Shown: in pieces, positions 7,193 to 15,954 of the stretch | Layout of the letters: every line of letters starts with the position of its first letter | How positions within the stretch are numbered: the first letter of the stretch is position 1 | Assembly (NCBI GenBank): GCA_036939755.1 | Contig: JALLAZ010001787.1 | Location: 1-23,339, forward strand | DNA from: Stephanodiscus triporus | Lineage: Eukaryota; Bacillariophyta; Thalassiosirophyceae; Thalassiosirales; Thalassiosiraceae | DNA: 23,339 bases | Reading direction: 5' to 3' | Notes under the pieces: model-generated | What the model was told of the DNA's origin: nothing | Databases searched by the model: none | Seen by the model: the letters and a program-made list of their open reading frames with translations, nothing else | Made by a program: the position numbers and the translations under genes

Positions 7193-9295
7193 ATGGCGGA
7201 GGAAGACGACGCGATCCATCGCGCCTTGTCCGACTGGATCGTCCGCAACGGCGGGACGATCCATCCCAATCTCGCCCTCCGCACGCCGCCCGCAACGTCC
7301 GTCGACGACGACGGCGACGCCGCGACGACGACGACGACGACGACGACGACAAACGATCGTCGTCCCCGTGGGATGAGATACTCGCGACGGGGGATATTCG
7401 CTGAGCGCGGTCCGATATCAGAGGGGGAGGTTCTCGTTCGCCTCCCGCGTCATCTGGCCCTCGACGGCGGCGCGCTGCCGTCCCGTCGCCGTCGTCGTGC
7501 CGGCGCGTCGTCGGGCCCGACGACGGAGGAAGTCGTCGCGTCTCCCTGGCTGCGATGCCTCGCCTCCCTCGTGATCGCGCAGTTACGCCGTCGGGCGCGT
7601 CCCGGCGTCGACGACCGCGACAGCGACGACCGGGGGTCGGACGACGGCCCCCCGTCGTCGCGATCGCGCGGGGTGTGCCACGACCCCTACCTCGCGTCGT
7701 TGCCCGACGAATACGACAGCCTCCTGAACTGGTCCGGCGGGGAGGTGCGATGCTTCCTCGCCGGGACCGCGCTGGGCGAAATGGCGTCGACGGACGCGGG
7801 AGGGGGGCCGGCGCTGCGCGAACGGTTCCTGGGCGTCGTCGTCCCTTACCTGGCGTTCTTGGAGGACGAGGGACTCCTCCCTCGGGAGGGGGGGGCGGGG
7901 TACGTCCCCCCTCCCCCCCCTCGCCGCGAGGAATATCCGAAACGTCGAAGGACGGGAGGAGGAGGAGGAGGGGGAGGAGCGACGCGATCGTCGGCGAACG
8001 GAGCGGACGCGGATCGCCTGTATCCCCTCTTCCTCGAGGGATGCATGTGCATCTCCACCAGGGCCTTTCACATGCGGCCGTCACCGACGCCCGCCGACGA
8101 TCGCCGCGACGACGACGCCGGTCGTGACGAGGCCTACCCCGGCCCGTACCTCCTCCCCTACGTCGATCTCCTGAACCACTCGCCACGGGGGGAGCGCGCG
8201 ACCACGCTGCGTCGGGACGACGCGGACGGATCGTTCGTCATGGTCGCGGAGAGGGACGTCGCGGCGGGCGAGGAGATCCGTCATTCCTACCACGATTCCC
8301 CCGGAACGGCCGCGACCGACGACGACGATCGGGGTGGCACAGAGGGCCCGCGAATGACGTCGAACGACGTACCCTCGGGGTGCGGCTCTTCCTTGAATTC
8401 CGCCCAGTCGTTGCGAACGTTCGGATTCGTGGACGTGGAGGGGTCCGTCCGAAACCTATCGGAGTCCTACCATCGAAGGACGACGGGCGAAATCGTCGTC
8501 CGCGGCGACGACATAATTCCTCCCGCCCTCGTATACAACTTGACGCCGGCGGTCCTATCGAAGAAGGGGATATGCCGGTGTTGCGAACTCCTCGCGACCT
8601 CGTCGTACCCGGACACGCTGCGCCGGTTCATGGACGAATCCGGATTGTCGGACGAGGGCTGGGAGCATTGGGAAATGCCAACGTCGGAAGAAATTCGCTC
8701 GAGAAACGATTTGTTGACGTCCATCTCGGACGAATTCGTCGTCCCTTTTCCCGGAACGCCGCCATCGGACGAATTGATCACCGTGTGCTGTCTGCATTTC
8801 TTGCCTCGGGATGCGATCGACGAACTCCTGGAGGAGTCGACGACCGATGATGGAAGGAGCGACGGGAGCCAACAACCGCGAAACTTGCTGTTCGGGAATG
8901 AAGCCTTGGAAGACCATTTTCTCGGCAAACTGGTGCTCCGGGCGATAGCGAATGCCTTGGATGATAAATTGAATTTGTACAAAGTATCCTCGTCGGATTT
9001 TCTCTTGGGATGCAGCGGCCAACATGACCAGGCTCGGCAATTCTTAGATTTATTGGGAAGTTTCTACCTTTCGGAATATCGGAGCGGCATGACATTTCGC
9101 TGGGGTGAGAGCGTGATAAAGGACGCCAGCTTACTTTTGAAGGTGAAACCTTTTCGTGATGGAAGACACAGCGACTTGGTCCAAAAGTTCAGTTACGGCA
9201 TGGTTGTATCTCTTGAGGAAAGAGCTTGTTTGTTGGACTTCAAAAGGTATACTTTGGAGATGATATGGCAACTCGATAGGGGAGATAAGAGATAA
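7193..9295 (+). CDS. SET-domain protein lysine methyltransferase, LSMT/SETD3/SETD6 type
   Basis: A 700-residue single-exon ORF. Its start (ALSDWIVRNGGTIHPNLAL) matches the usual opening of Rubisco-LSMT-like SET proteins. SET landmarks follow: a G-I-F-A-E-R-G-P strand with EGEVLVRLP (about 67-85), PYLAFL, the SAM/substrate motif YVDLLNHS at 323-330 (N328-H329), and GEEIRHSY ending at Y366, the expected catalytic tyrosine region, then LRTFGFV. The C-terminal half is a helical region with acidic clusters like the Rubisco-LSMT substrate-binding domain. Members methylate lysine (or histidine in SETD3) on non-histone proteins; the substrate here cannot be told. Extra length comes from Asp-, Thr-, Gly- and Pro-rich inserts coded by GAC triplets and G/C runs, mainly before residue 300. 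No plastid transit peptide is obvious. Base composition drops from very GC-rich to mixed along the gene. Confidence 0.87.
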   Translation: MAEEDDAIHRALSDWIVRNGGTIHPNLALRTPPATSVDDDGDAATTTTTTTTTNDRRPRGMRYSRRGIFAERGPISEGEVLVRLPRHLALDGGALPSRRRRRAGASSGPTTEEVVASPWLRCLASLVIAQLRRRARPGVDDRDSDDRGSDDGPPSSRSRGVCHDPYLASLPDEYDSLLNWSGGEVRCFLAGTALGEMASTDAGGGPALRERFLGVVVPYLAFLEDEGLLPREGGAGYVPPPPPRREEYPKRRRTGGGGGGGGATRSSANGADADRLYPLFLEGCMCISTRAFHMRPSPTPADDRRDDDAGRDEAYPGPYLLPYVDLLNHSPRGERATTLRRDDADGSFVMVAERDVAAGEEIRHSYHDSPGTAATDDDDRGGTEGPRMTSNDVPSGCGSSLNSAQSLRTFGFVDVEGSVRNLSESYHRRTTGEIVVRGDDIIPPALVYNLTPAVLSKKGICRCCELLATSSYPDTLRRFMDESGLSDEGWEHWEMPTSEEIRSRNDLLTSISDEFVVPFPGTPPSDELITVCCLHFLPRDAIDELLEESTTDDGRSDGSQQPRNLLFGNEALEDHFLGKLVLRAIANALDDKLNLYKVSSSDFLLGCSGQHDQARQFLDLLGSFYLSEYRSGMTFRWGESVIKDASLLLKVKPFRDGRHSDLVQKFSYGMVVSLEERACLLDFKRYTLEMIWQLDRGDKR

Positions 9296-9350
9296 GGATT
9301 GGAATCATTTTTGCCAGAGACCCTATCTTAAAGGAGTTAAAGCCGTTACC

Positions 9351-9566
9351 ATGAGGAGTTCGGCTAAGCTCCGTGTTGGCCAAGGAAGTATCATCATGGC
9401 ATTACTTCTTATTATTTTTGTGACTAAACAAATAATTTCAGAAAGAAAATATTTGTCTATCACATTTGCACGGAGTAGTTATTCATTTGTAGACTTTAAC
9501 ATATCTACTACAAACAAACTTGTTCATGTTCCCCCCTCGTGTGATGATGCCAAGACATGCAAGTAG
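9351..9566 (+). CDS. Possible small membrane protein, weak
   Basis: A 71-codon ATG-initiated ORF lies 55 bp after the SET gene. A basic leader (R-S-S-A-K-L-R) precedes one hydrophobic segment at about residues 14-29 (I-I-M-A-L-L-L-I-I-F-V), then a polar tail. It could be a small single-pass protein, or chance coding within the 3' UTR or intergenic DNA. No family was recognised. Confidence 0.15.
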   Translation: MRSSAKLRVGQGSIIMALLLIIFVTKQIISERKYLSITFARSSYSFVDFNISTTNKLVHVPPSCDDAKTCK

Positions 9567-10026
9567 TACTATTAGGAGTTTAACAGCGTTCAAAACAATC
9601 TTCCTGAAAGCCTTCTCCAAAGCGTACAGGAACACTCCATATCCAGAGATGCTGGATCTATCCGGCCACTGGCCTTGGCAAGGATTTGCAATGGCATCGC
9701 TGCCTCTGAAGGGTGTGGATGGCAATAGGCAGTCCTACTGGCCAAGACAGGACCTCCACCACCCCATGCAATTCCAGCACATTAGATCAGTGGTCTTACA
9801 GGATATTGCCGGAAGGTTGTTGTTGCTCCCAATGCCATCCTTGCAACTCAAATTGTCATCCCTGTCCTCCTCTTTGAATGCCAAAGACGGTAATTCCATC
9901 TTCTTAGGGACAAGGGATGCACCACAAATTATGTAATCTGCACAGACACTGGATCGTCTTCCATGACCTTGCCATGACCTTCCAAGAATGGTTCCCACAT
10001 ATATGCCAATCACATAAAAGATGGTT
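9567..10026. other. Intergenic sequence with uninformative ORFs
   Basis: Moderate ORFs exist on both strands (9520-9936 + and 9735-10031 -). Neither resembles a known family nor has convincing coding character, and they overlap each other. The stretch runs into the ~200 bp repeat field and may be old repeat or transposon debris. Confidence 0.35.
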
Positions 10027-11090
10027 GACATCTGTCACATGCAGTGAATAGGCATATGGATTAGTAGTCATCACAATGCCATCATCAAAATTGATAGCCC
10101 AGTTTTTGGAAGTCAGCTGAAATCCCGGGTCATGACAAGGGTGAAATAAATGAAGTTATGCAGTTAATAAAACTAAAGACCAACACAGAATGATATCTCA
10201 TTGATATCAAACATATCAAAAGGTGTTTGAGAGATTTGACATGCTGTGGATGGGCATATGAATTCATCATCATGCCATTACCAGGGCACTTGCAGGCCCA
10301 GATTTTCTAAGAAGTTCTCACCAGCCACCCAGCTGAAATCCTTGATCAATTCTAGGGTTAAAATGATGTAATAATTATTCATTCATTGAGGCTCAAGACC
10401 ATCCAATGATGTACATTTATTTGCATATTGTTGACATTGATGTGGGTTCTGTATTGGGTGGGTCTAAGGCACAAACCACTGCAAAATCCTACAGTTTGTG
10501 GCCTGGCAATTACCCAAAATTGAAGCTAGTACCTTACAAAAAATTGGCAACAAAAAGAAAATCACAATAAATGTAAACCATGTGCCTATCCATGGAACAA
10601 GATGGTTGTCAACCACCTTGCATATGCTTGACATTGATGAGGAACTGTTTGGAGTGGGTCCATAGCCTCAAACACCAAACAACTCTACCATACTGTTTGT
10701 GGCCTGGCAGTTACCCAGAATTCAAGCTTGTCTTCCAAAAGCTTGACCCAATGAGACACAGGGAAACAGAGTGATAACAGGTCCATGTGCCCATCCACAG
10801 CATATGAACTGTTCTCAACCACCTTGCATATGTATGACATTGATGTGGGATCTGTTTGGAGTGGGTCCATAGCCTCAAACACCNNNNNNNNNNNNNNNNN
10901 NNNNNNNNNNNNNNNCTTCCAAAAGCTTGACCAATCAGAGCGGGGGGACTGAGTGAGGACAGGTCCATGTGCCCATCCACAGCATATGAACAGTTCGCAA
11001 CCGCCTTGCATTGAAATCCTCCACCAATGAGAGTGGGGGAAACAAAGTGGAGTGGGTAACAATCTACCAGTGCAACGTGCAACCATGGAG
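10027..11090. repeat. Degenerate ~200 bp repeats, partly inverted, with assembly gap
   Basis: Three direct copies have the anchor GACATTGATG at 10433, 10630 and 10836 (spacing 197 and 206 bp). They share TTTGGAGTGGGTCCATAGCC, CTTCCAAAAGCTTGAC, CCATGTGCCCATCCACAG and CAACCACCTTGCATATG. Two copies to the left (near 10037 and 10239) carry the last-but-one motif in reverse complement (ATGCTGTGGATGGGCATATG), so the field switches orientation near 10.4 kb. A truncated copy follows at about 11000. Copies have diverged and show no ORF in common, so this looks like an aged satellite or non-autonomous element. Confidence 0.7.
10884..10915. other. Assembly gap (32 Ns)
   Basis: The run of Ns sits between CTCAAACACC and CTTCCAAAAGC. 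The neighbouring repeat copy has 55 bp between the same two anchors (10679-10733), so the true missing length is probably near 55 bp rather than 32. Confidence 0.95.
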
Positions 11091-11427
11091 ATGGATATGT
11101 GATACCATGGGATGTGTAGTGTATTGATTATTGTGCTTGTTTAACCATTAGATCAGATTAGATTAGATTATCATTGATTATCATTACGCTACCACTAGGG
11201 GGCTTGTTGCGTTGGCTGGAGGGGATGTAAGTCCCCTCCCGCCAAAATACTCATTCGACTTTAGTGACATTCGTCACACTCTTTGTGTAGTTGCTTCGCT
11301 GAAAAGCCTCAGGAAGTAACAAGTGCAGGAATGCTGGTGTGTGTGTTCCGACTGGAACAAGAAGACATGTAACATGTAGAGTGGGATAACAAGAGATGAA
11401 GTATGAAAAGGTGGGGGGGGGGGGGTG
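11091..11427. other. Intergenic region with AGATT repeat, small inverted repeat and G-run
   Basis: Contains a short GATTA/AGATT tandem at about 11151-11183, an inverted repeat GGAGGGGA-TGTAAG-TCCCCTCC at 11219-11240, and a 13-G run at 11413-11425. The G-run lies immediately after the terminal stop of the reductase pseudogene, which reads C on that gene's own strand. No gene was recognised. Confidence 0.5.
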
Positions 11428-12572
11428 TCAGAAGCTGGCGTCAAGGGCAAAGGTTTGATTGGCGCGGTCAACGCCGACACCCGATTTGGAGTATTCTCCG
11501 ACATGTTTTTCAAAGAAGTTGGTTTTGCCCTGGAGGCTGATGGTTTCCATCCATTCATATGGGTTCCCAACTTTGAAGTGTCGATTGCAGCCAAGGCAGA
11601 GAAGGAGTCGGTCGGCACAGAATCTGATGTAGTTGCACATCATGGCGGAATTCATGCCAATGAGTTCGACAGGGAGGGCGTCGACGACGAATTCCATTTT
11701 GATTGCAACGGCGCTGCTGATGATCTCGACAATTCGTGATTCAGGAAGTTGGTTGATGAGTTTTGAATACAGAAGGCACGCGAAACCACAGTGGAGCCCT
11801 TCGTCTCGGCTGATCGGCTGATGAGTTCGTTGCTGAAGCATAAGCCAGGCATTAGGCCACGTTTCTTCAGCCAAAAGATAGCGCAGAAAGAGCCCGAGAA
11901 GAAGATGCCTTCAACAGCAGCAAATGCGATCATGCATTCAGCAAAGCTGGCGGTGGTGGTATCACTCCATTTGAGGGCCCATTGCGCTTTCCGCTGGACG
12001 CATGGCACGGTCTCGATCGCGCGGAGGAGGTGTTGTTTCTCCGCAGGGTCTTTGATGTACGTGTCGATGAGGAGCGAATAGGTTTCACTGTGAATATTCT
12101 CTACGGCAATTTGGAAGCCGTAGAAGCACCGGGCTTCAGGCGATGTGACTTTTGTGGTGAAGTTGCTGCTGAGGTTCTCGTTGACAATGCCATGTGATGC
12201 GGCGAAGAAGGCGAGGACATGGGAGATGAAGCGACGTTCGTTGTCGGTGAGGCGATTCCAATCTGTGGTGTCAGTCTTGAGGTCTATCTCCTCGGCAGTC
12301 CAGAATGAGGCTTCGGCTTTTTTGTACATTCGCCAGATATCATCGTGTTGGATGGGGAAGAGAACGAAGCGGTGGGGGTTCGCTTGGAGGAGCGGTTTGG
12401 GGGCGAGGAGTCTGTTGGTTTCGGCAGTCTTGTGTCGTGACGGTGGGGTGAGAGGCGGGGGGTTGTTCACAGGTTTCCGTGCTGTGCGGTTTGTGTTGGT
12501 GCAGAATTCGTTCCAGTCGTTGCCATTGTCGCGGATGAAGTTGGTGATTTCGCAAAAGGCTTGGTATGTCAC
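11428..12572 (-). pseudogene. RNR2-like: Degenerate ribonucleotide reductase small subunit (R2)
   Basis: The two halves read in different frames: 12572 down to about 11822, then about 11815 down to 11428. Intact R2 makes the tyrosyl radical for dNTP synthesis. Recognisable blocks are [20 protein letters not shown], the E/H/Y cluster in [38 protein letters not shown], then in the other frame SRDEGLH and ADRLL...LG. Lesions: a tandem 8-bp duplication (11807-11822) that shifts the frame at NELISR; the first iron ligand Asp of AASDGIVNENL is His (codon 12192-12194); no in-frame ATG exists before the conserved region, the frame opening after a TAA; and the R1-binding tail reads ALDASF instead of the usual LDADF. 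An assembly error could explain one of these, not all. It is probably a dying paralogue. An upstream exon cannot be excluded. Confidence 0.88.
11807..11822 (-). repeat. 8-bp tandem duplication causing frameshift in R2
   Basis: On the minus strand ATCAGCCG occurs twice in a row where the R2 family needs it once (ELISR then DEGLH). It adds eight bases and moves the frame. This is the typical product of replication slippage or a short repair duplication. Confidence 0.88.
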
Positions 12573-12995
12573 AGCATGTTAAAGAGGCATGGTTCCGGAG
12601 TGGGAGGAGTTTCTTGTGGTGTGGGAGGTTCCTGACGGGGGGGATGGTGTCTCGGCGAGGTCGACCCGCTTCGATGGCAGAGGCGGGGGGTAGTGTGGCC
12701 TGACGACGGGGTGGCGGAGAACCAGGATAAGTTGTGGGCGGGGGGTGGACGGTTGCGTCTGGGTGGCATTTGCTGGGAGGTGGCGTTGCAACTTTATGGT
12801 TCGATGTGAGGTGGTTGTGGGATGGATGGGAGTGCATGTGGCGGGGCCAGCGAGGTTTTTTGGATGTGTCGGTGGACAAAATGGCTTTCTTGTGTTTCTT
12901 GATTTTTATATGTGAGTTTCTTGTGGACGGGACAGGATGGTCATGATTTTTTGATGTTGGAGCGGAGCAGCTTTCCCCGCCATGATTTTCCCCTT
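12573..12995. other. Region between R2 pseudogene and J-domain remnant
   Basis: GC-rich then mixed sequence with open but proline-rich minus-strand frames (for example 12340-12879), which overlap the R2 reading frame and look like composition artefacts. It would hold the R2 promoter or a missing N-terminal exon, but none could be identified. Confidence 0.4.
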
Positions 12996-13193
12996 CTACT
13001 GGCGCTCCTTCAAGTATTCATTGGCATTGTTGAGGAGTTTGAAGAAGTCAGAGGCTTCGGCGGCGGCAAGCCCGGTTGTAGCGGGATCGTTCTTGTCGGG
13101 GTGATACTTGCGCGCTAGTTGGCGGTAATGCACTTAAATCTCCATTTCAGATGCACCGAGACCAAGGCCAAGGATCTTCAGTGAATGGGACAT
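12996..13193 (-). pseudogene. DnaJ J-domain remnant with in-frame stop
   Basis: Reading from the ATG at 13193 gives MSHSLKILGLGLGASEMEI, an in-frame TAA at 13134-13136, then VHYRQLARKYHPDKND, a T-T-G linker, EASDFFKLLNNANEYLKERQ and a TAG stop at 12996-12998. This is a J-domain: L-x-L-G-x...A-S-x-x-E-I, helix II with Y-R-x-L-A, the HPD motif that stimulates Hsp70 (codons 13095-13103), and helix III. The TAA sits where the family normally has Lys or Arg, so a single AAA-to-TAA change could explain it. No other J-protein domain is attached. From memory, short J-domain pieces of this 'NDP-x-x-TG...FFKLLNNA' type recur in repeat-rich parts of diatom genomes, possibly carried by mobile elements; that is unverified. 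Confidence 0.8.
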
Positions 13194-14360
13194 GCTGCGA
13201 CCGACTAGGGAGCAGAAAGCATAATTTGATCAAAATCAAAGTCAATACCTGTAAGTGTGCTGACTGACATTAGAGTAGTGGGGTAGAGACTTCCAGACCA
13301 ACCCCGGGGCTCAAACCTTCATTCTATTCTTTTCGATAAAAGTAACTGTACCAACTATTGTAAGTACACATGTAAATGTAAGAAAGTCTGTTTTGGTCAC
13401 TATTCACAATGGTGGTGGGGAGGGTGATGATAGGGTGTATGATAGCTGAGGAGGACAACAAAGATGACAAGGAGTGCTGTGTCTGGAAAAATACATTAAA
13501 GTAATTGCTAATTGGAAAAAATGCCCTTCTTATTTTTAGACTTTGGCTGGAATAAGAAAAGAACCGACATAACATTCCCAACTGCTGTCACAAGGAGCAG
13601 GAGAACAATGGCTTTCAGGCACATGAGCTACTCAGTATGACAAAACAATTCAACCAATATATGATCTTACACCAATCAGAGGCAGAGGACGGATAGACAT
13701 TGCAGCAGACAAGCGGGGAAAGACAACAGAGAGACTGTAAGGACAACTGTCAGAGACTGAGACAGTGAACAAAGGACGGACTGTATGGATGGGTGTTGAA
13801 GTACTATAATTGTATGACTGATACTGATAATGCACCTGTCTGTTGTGCTCTAGCTCCAGTAAACATGACTTCTCCCCAAGAAAAGAGAGAGAGAGTGTGT
13901 CGTGTGAGACTGTAGCAGACATAGTAGATACCCTACTAAGACATAGACATAAGCATATGGTAAGAGTGAAGGTACTTACGGTGTACCTACTTATACTAGA
14001 TAAAATACTTATCTGAGCAAAGAGCTTAAAGACTTTCCTATTCCTAGCTTAGAGGTACAACACTTTTATCAAGGTGCATGCAATAAGTCTCAGTAGCCTA
14101 CCTAATATGTACAAGATTTGACACTCACAACTACAACTACTCCTGGTCCTGCATGTTTTCCCATCAGGGTTAGGGTACATGGGAATTCCGTATTACCAGC
14201 AGTAGGCATCCAGAGGATGTCTAGCAAGGAGGCTGGGTCAGAGGAGAGTAAGGTAAGTTGTGTTGTCTGTTTTTGTTACGTGCACAGGGTGGAGGTGGCC
14301 TTGGTGGTATGTATGTACTGCCCCTCTTGTGTTGCGCGCATAATACCATGTGTTTTTGTG
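13194..14360. other. Gene-poor sequence, probably old mobile-element debris
   Basis: About 1.2 kb of AT-rich DNA. The only long frame (13650-13922 -) is Ser/Thr-rich without a recognisable family. A GA-rich stretch lies at 13878-13897 (AAAAGAGAGAGAGAGTGTGT). There is no reverse transcriptase, integrase, transposase or clear LTR pair, so assignment to an element is a guess from context. Confidence 0.35.
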
Positions 14361-14364
14361 TTGC

Positions 14365-14648
14365 GCGCATATGGGAGTCCCGCGATCATGGCACCCTATT
14401 TTTGTTGCGCGCGCGGGCGCGGAGGCGGAGGTTGTTTTTTTGTGTTGCGCGCATATGGGAGTCCCGCGATCATGGCACCCTATATTTTTTGCTTTGCGCA
14501 TATGGGAGTCCCGCGATCATGGCACCCTATATTTTTTTTGCCTTTTTGCGTTGCGCGCATATGGGAGTCCCGCGCTCATGGCACCCTATATATTTTTTGC
14601 CTTTTTGCGTTGCGCGCATATGGGAGTCCCGCGATCATGGCACCCTAT
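14365..14648 (+). repeat. Five-copy 35-bp tandem array
   Basis: Copies of a 35-bp core begin at 14365, 14449, 14496, 14555 and 14614. Each starts GCGCATATGGGAGTCCCGCG and ends TCATGGCACCCTAT; only one base differs among them (A to C in copy four). Spacers of 49, 12, 24 and 24 bp are T-rich, often TTTTTGCCTTTTTGCGTT. A fragment (TTGCGCGCAT followed by AATACC) precedes copy one at 14332-14341. All three plus frames stay open through it, but this seems a by-product of the repeat. Such near-identity amid decayed DNA suggests recent amplification. Confidence 0.9.
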
Positions 14649-14884
14649 ATTTTTGTTCCGCGCACGCGGCGGAGGTGGACGTAAAAGAAACGCGTTCAGG
14701 TCACGTGCCGTATGGGGTAGTTTTACGCAGCTCAATAAACGCGTTTTGTACTATAAGAGGGGGGTTTCCAAAAAATCAAATTCTGGAAATCTGACTCAGA
14801 GCGGCAGAACGTGCCAGCCCGACTAGCCAATATGGTGAAAGGAAGGCGCACTGCTACTATTATTTATCAGGTTAGAGACTAGGT
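14649..14884. other. Spacer between repeat families
   Basis: Begins with a GC-rich piece (CGCGCACGCGGCGGAGGTGG) that resembles the insert between copies one and two of the 35-bp array (GCGCGGAGGCGGAGG), so it may be a further unit edge. No gene was seen. Confidence 0.4.
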
Positions 14885-15086
14885 TTGGACTACATACGAT
14901 ACACTGTATGGAAACAATCCGAAATCAACCTGGTGCTGGTGCAGTATGAGATTAGGCTTGGAATACATGCGGTACTTAGTATGGAAACATGCGGTACTTC
15001 GTATGGAAACTTTTACGAAATCTGTCTGCACACCCCGTAATCAGAGATTACCTTTGGAATACATACGATACAATGTATGGAAACAT
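14876..15086 (+). repeat. Three ~32 bp CATACGATAC...GTATGGAAACA repeats
   Basis: Copies lie at about 14885-14916, 14958-14989 (with an extra half copy at 14990-15010) and 15055-15086. Each is preceded by a GAGAYTAGG-like string. Each has a CATAC...GTATG or CATGC...GTATG inverted core, so it can form a short hairpin with an 8-base loop. No ORF explains the conservation. Confidence 0.75.
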
Positions 15087-15092
15087 TTGCTA

Positions 15093-15433
15093 ATCGGGTA
15101 TCATGCCGAACTGCTGGGGACACTGCTGAACTGGGGACGTCAGGTCATTTAGCTGCGGATTCGGATATCGTGCCAAACTGCTGGGGACACTGCTGAACTG
15201 GGGACATCCTCTCATTATAACTATGGGATATAGCTGCTGGCTTTGCCTATCGAAATGTGCCTAGTAACCAACAATCAGCCTCTGAGGAGGCTGCGAAATC
15301 GGGTATCATGCCAAACTGCTGGGGGGACACTCATGAACTGGGGACATCATGTTATTTATAAATATGGGATGTAGCCACTGCCTTTGCCTATCAAAAAGTG
15401 CCTTGTAAGCAACAATCAGCCTCTACGGAGGCT
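15093..15433 (+). repeat. Tandem ~137 bp repeat with conserved hairpin
   Basis: Three copies of a TATCRTGCCRAACTGCTGGGG...ctgaactggggacrtc block start near 15099, 15167 and 15303. The last two extend to about 137 bp and include GCCTTTGCCTATC, a GTGCC block and ACAATCAGCCTC. Each of these two ends in a hairpin: CAGCCTC-TGAG-GAGGCTG at 15276-15293, and AGCCTC-TACG-GAGGCT at 15418-15433. The stems are identical and only the four loop bases differ. Confidence 0.8.
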
Positions 15434-15954
15434 CTAGGCTATCAACTAGAGTGTTTGCTTTTTTAAGTCTCCTCGGAGCATCTATGGTGATAAACAGAAC
15501 TAAATACCAAATTAAAATACACAACAACCAACCAAAATGATGTGGGAGCCCCCCCTAGTCTACACCCCCCCCGGTTTGACCCCTTCTCAGCAGAGAGTCA
15601 CCAACCCCCAAGCACTGAGAGCCACCCCATATGACGGCCTATGTGGCACACAGGTCCCCACTCTCCAATGTGAGAGGAATGGTGGGCGTGTGAGCCAAAG
15701 TGCATGCCAACCCAAAATAGCCCAGTTAGTCCATAAATAACCACCACATGCTACACTACAATCAACCAATATCACATGATTTATGATGGACGACACACTT
15801 GACAGATGATGATGATGATGACGACAATGCAGAGGCTAGAGAGTGTGGGAGAGAGAGTGCTGGGAGACAGAGTTGCTGGGAGGCATATGTAGAGTGGGAG
15901 CTATATTTGTTCGCGCGCGGCAGTGGCAGAGGGTGTCTTTTTCATTAGTGTTAA
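15434..15954. other. Intergenic region without recognised gene
   Basis: About 520 bp. Contains a GATGATGATGATGATGAC microsatellite at 15805-15822, C-runs near 15549-15573 and GA-rich tracts at 15839-15872. Short ORFs on both strands (15537-15740 +, 15587-15796 -) have no recognisable content. Confidence 0.45.

Noticed and set aside
7191..8186. 331-codon minus-strand ORF opposite the SET gene
   Set aside because: Arg/Ser/Pro-rich shadow produced by the GAC/CGN composition, with no domain and no support.
9520..9936. 138-codon plus ORF and overlapping 98-codon minus ORF
   Set aside because: Neither has a recognisable family, and they overlap on opposite strands with no coding bias to choose one. 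Left as intergenic.
11807..11822. Programmed frameshift in R2 instead of a mutation
   Set aside because: The shift is caused by an exact 8-bp tandem duplication, not a slippery site, and other lesions (lost Asp ligand, no ATG) point to decay.
12340..12879. 179-codon proline/histidine-rich minus-strand ORF upstream of and overlapping R2
   Set aside because: It overlaps the recognisable R2 frame and consists of composition-driven P/H/T residues without a known N-terminal R2 extension.
14365..14648. CRISPR-like look of the 35-bp repeats
   Set aside because: Spacers are low-complexity, uneven (12-49 bp) and similar to each other. The host is eukaryotic and no cas gene is present.
14118..14826. 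Three overlapping plus-strand ORFs of 158-190 codons across the 35-bp array
   Set aside because: All three frames stay open simply because the repeat and spacers lack stops. The products are the same repeat in three frames, with no consistent coding signal.
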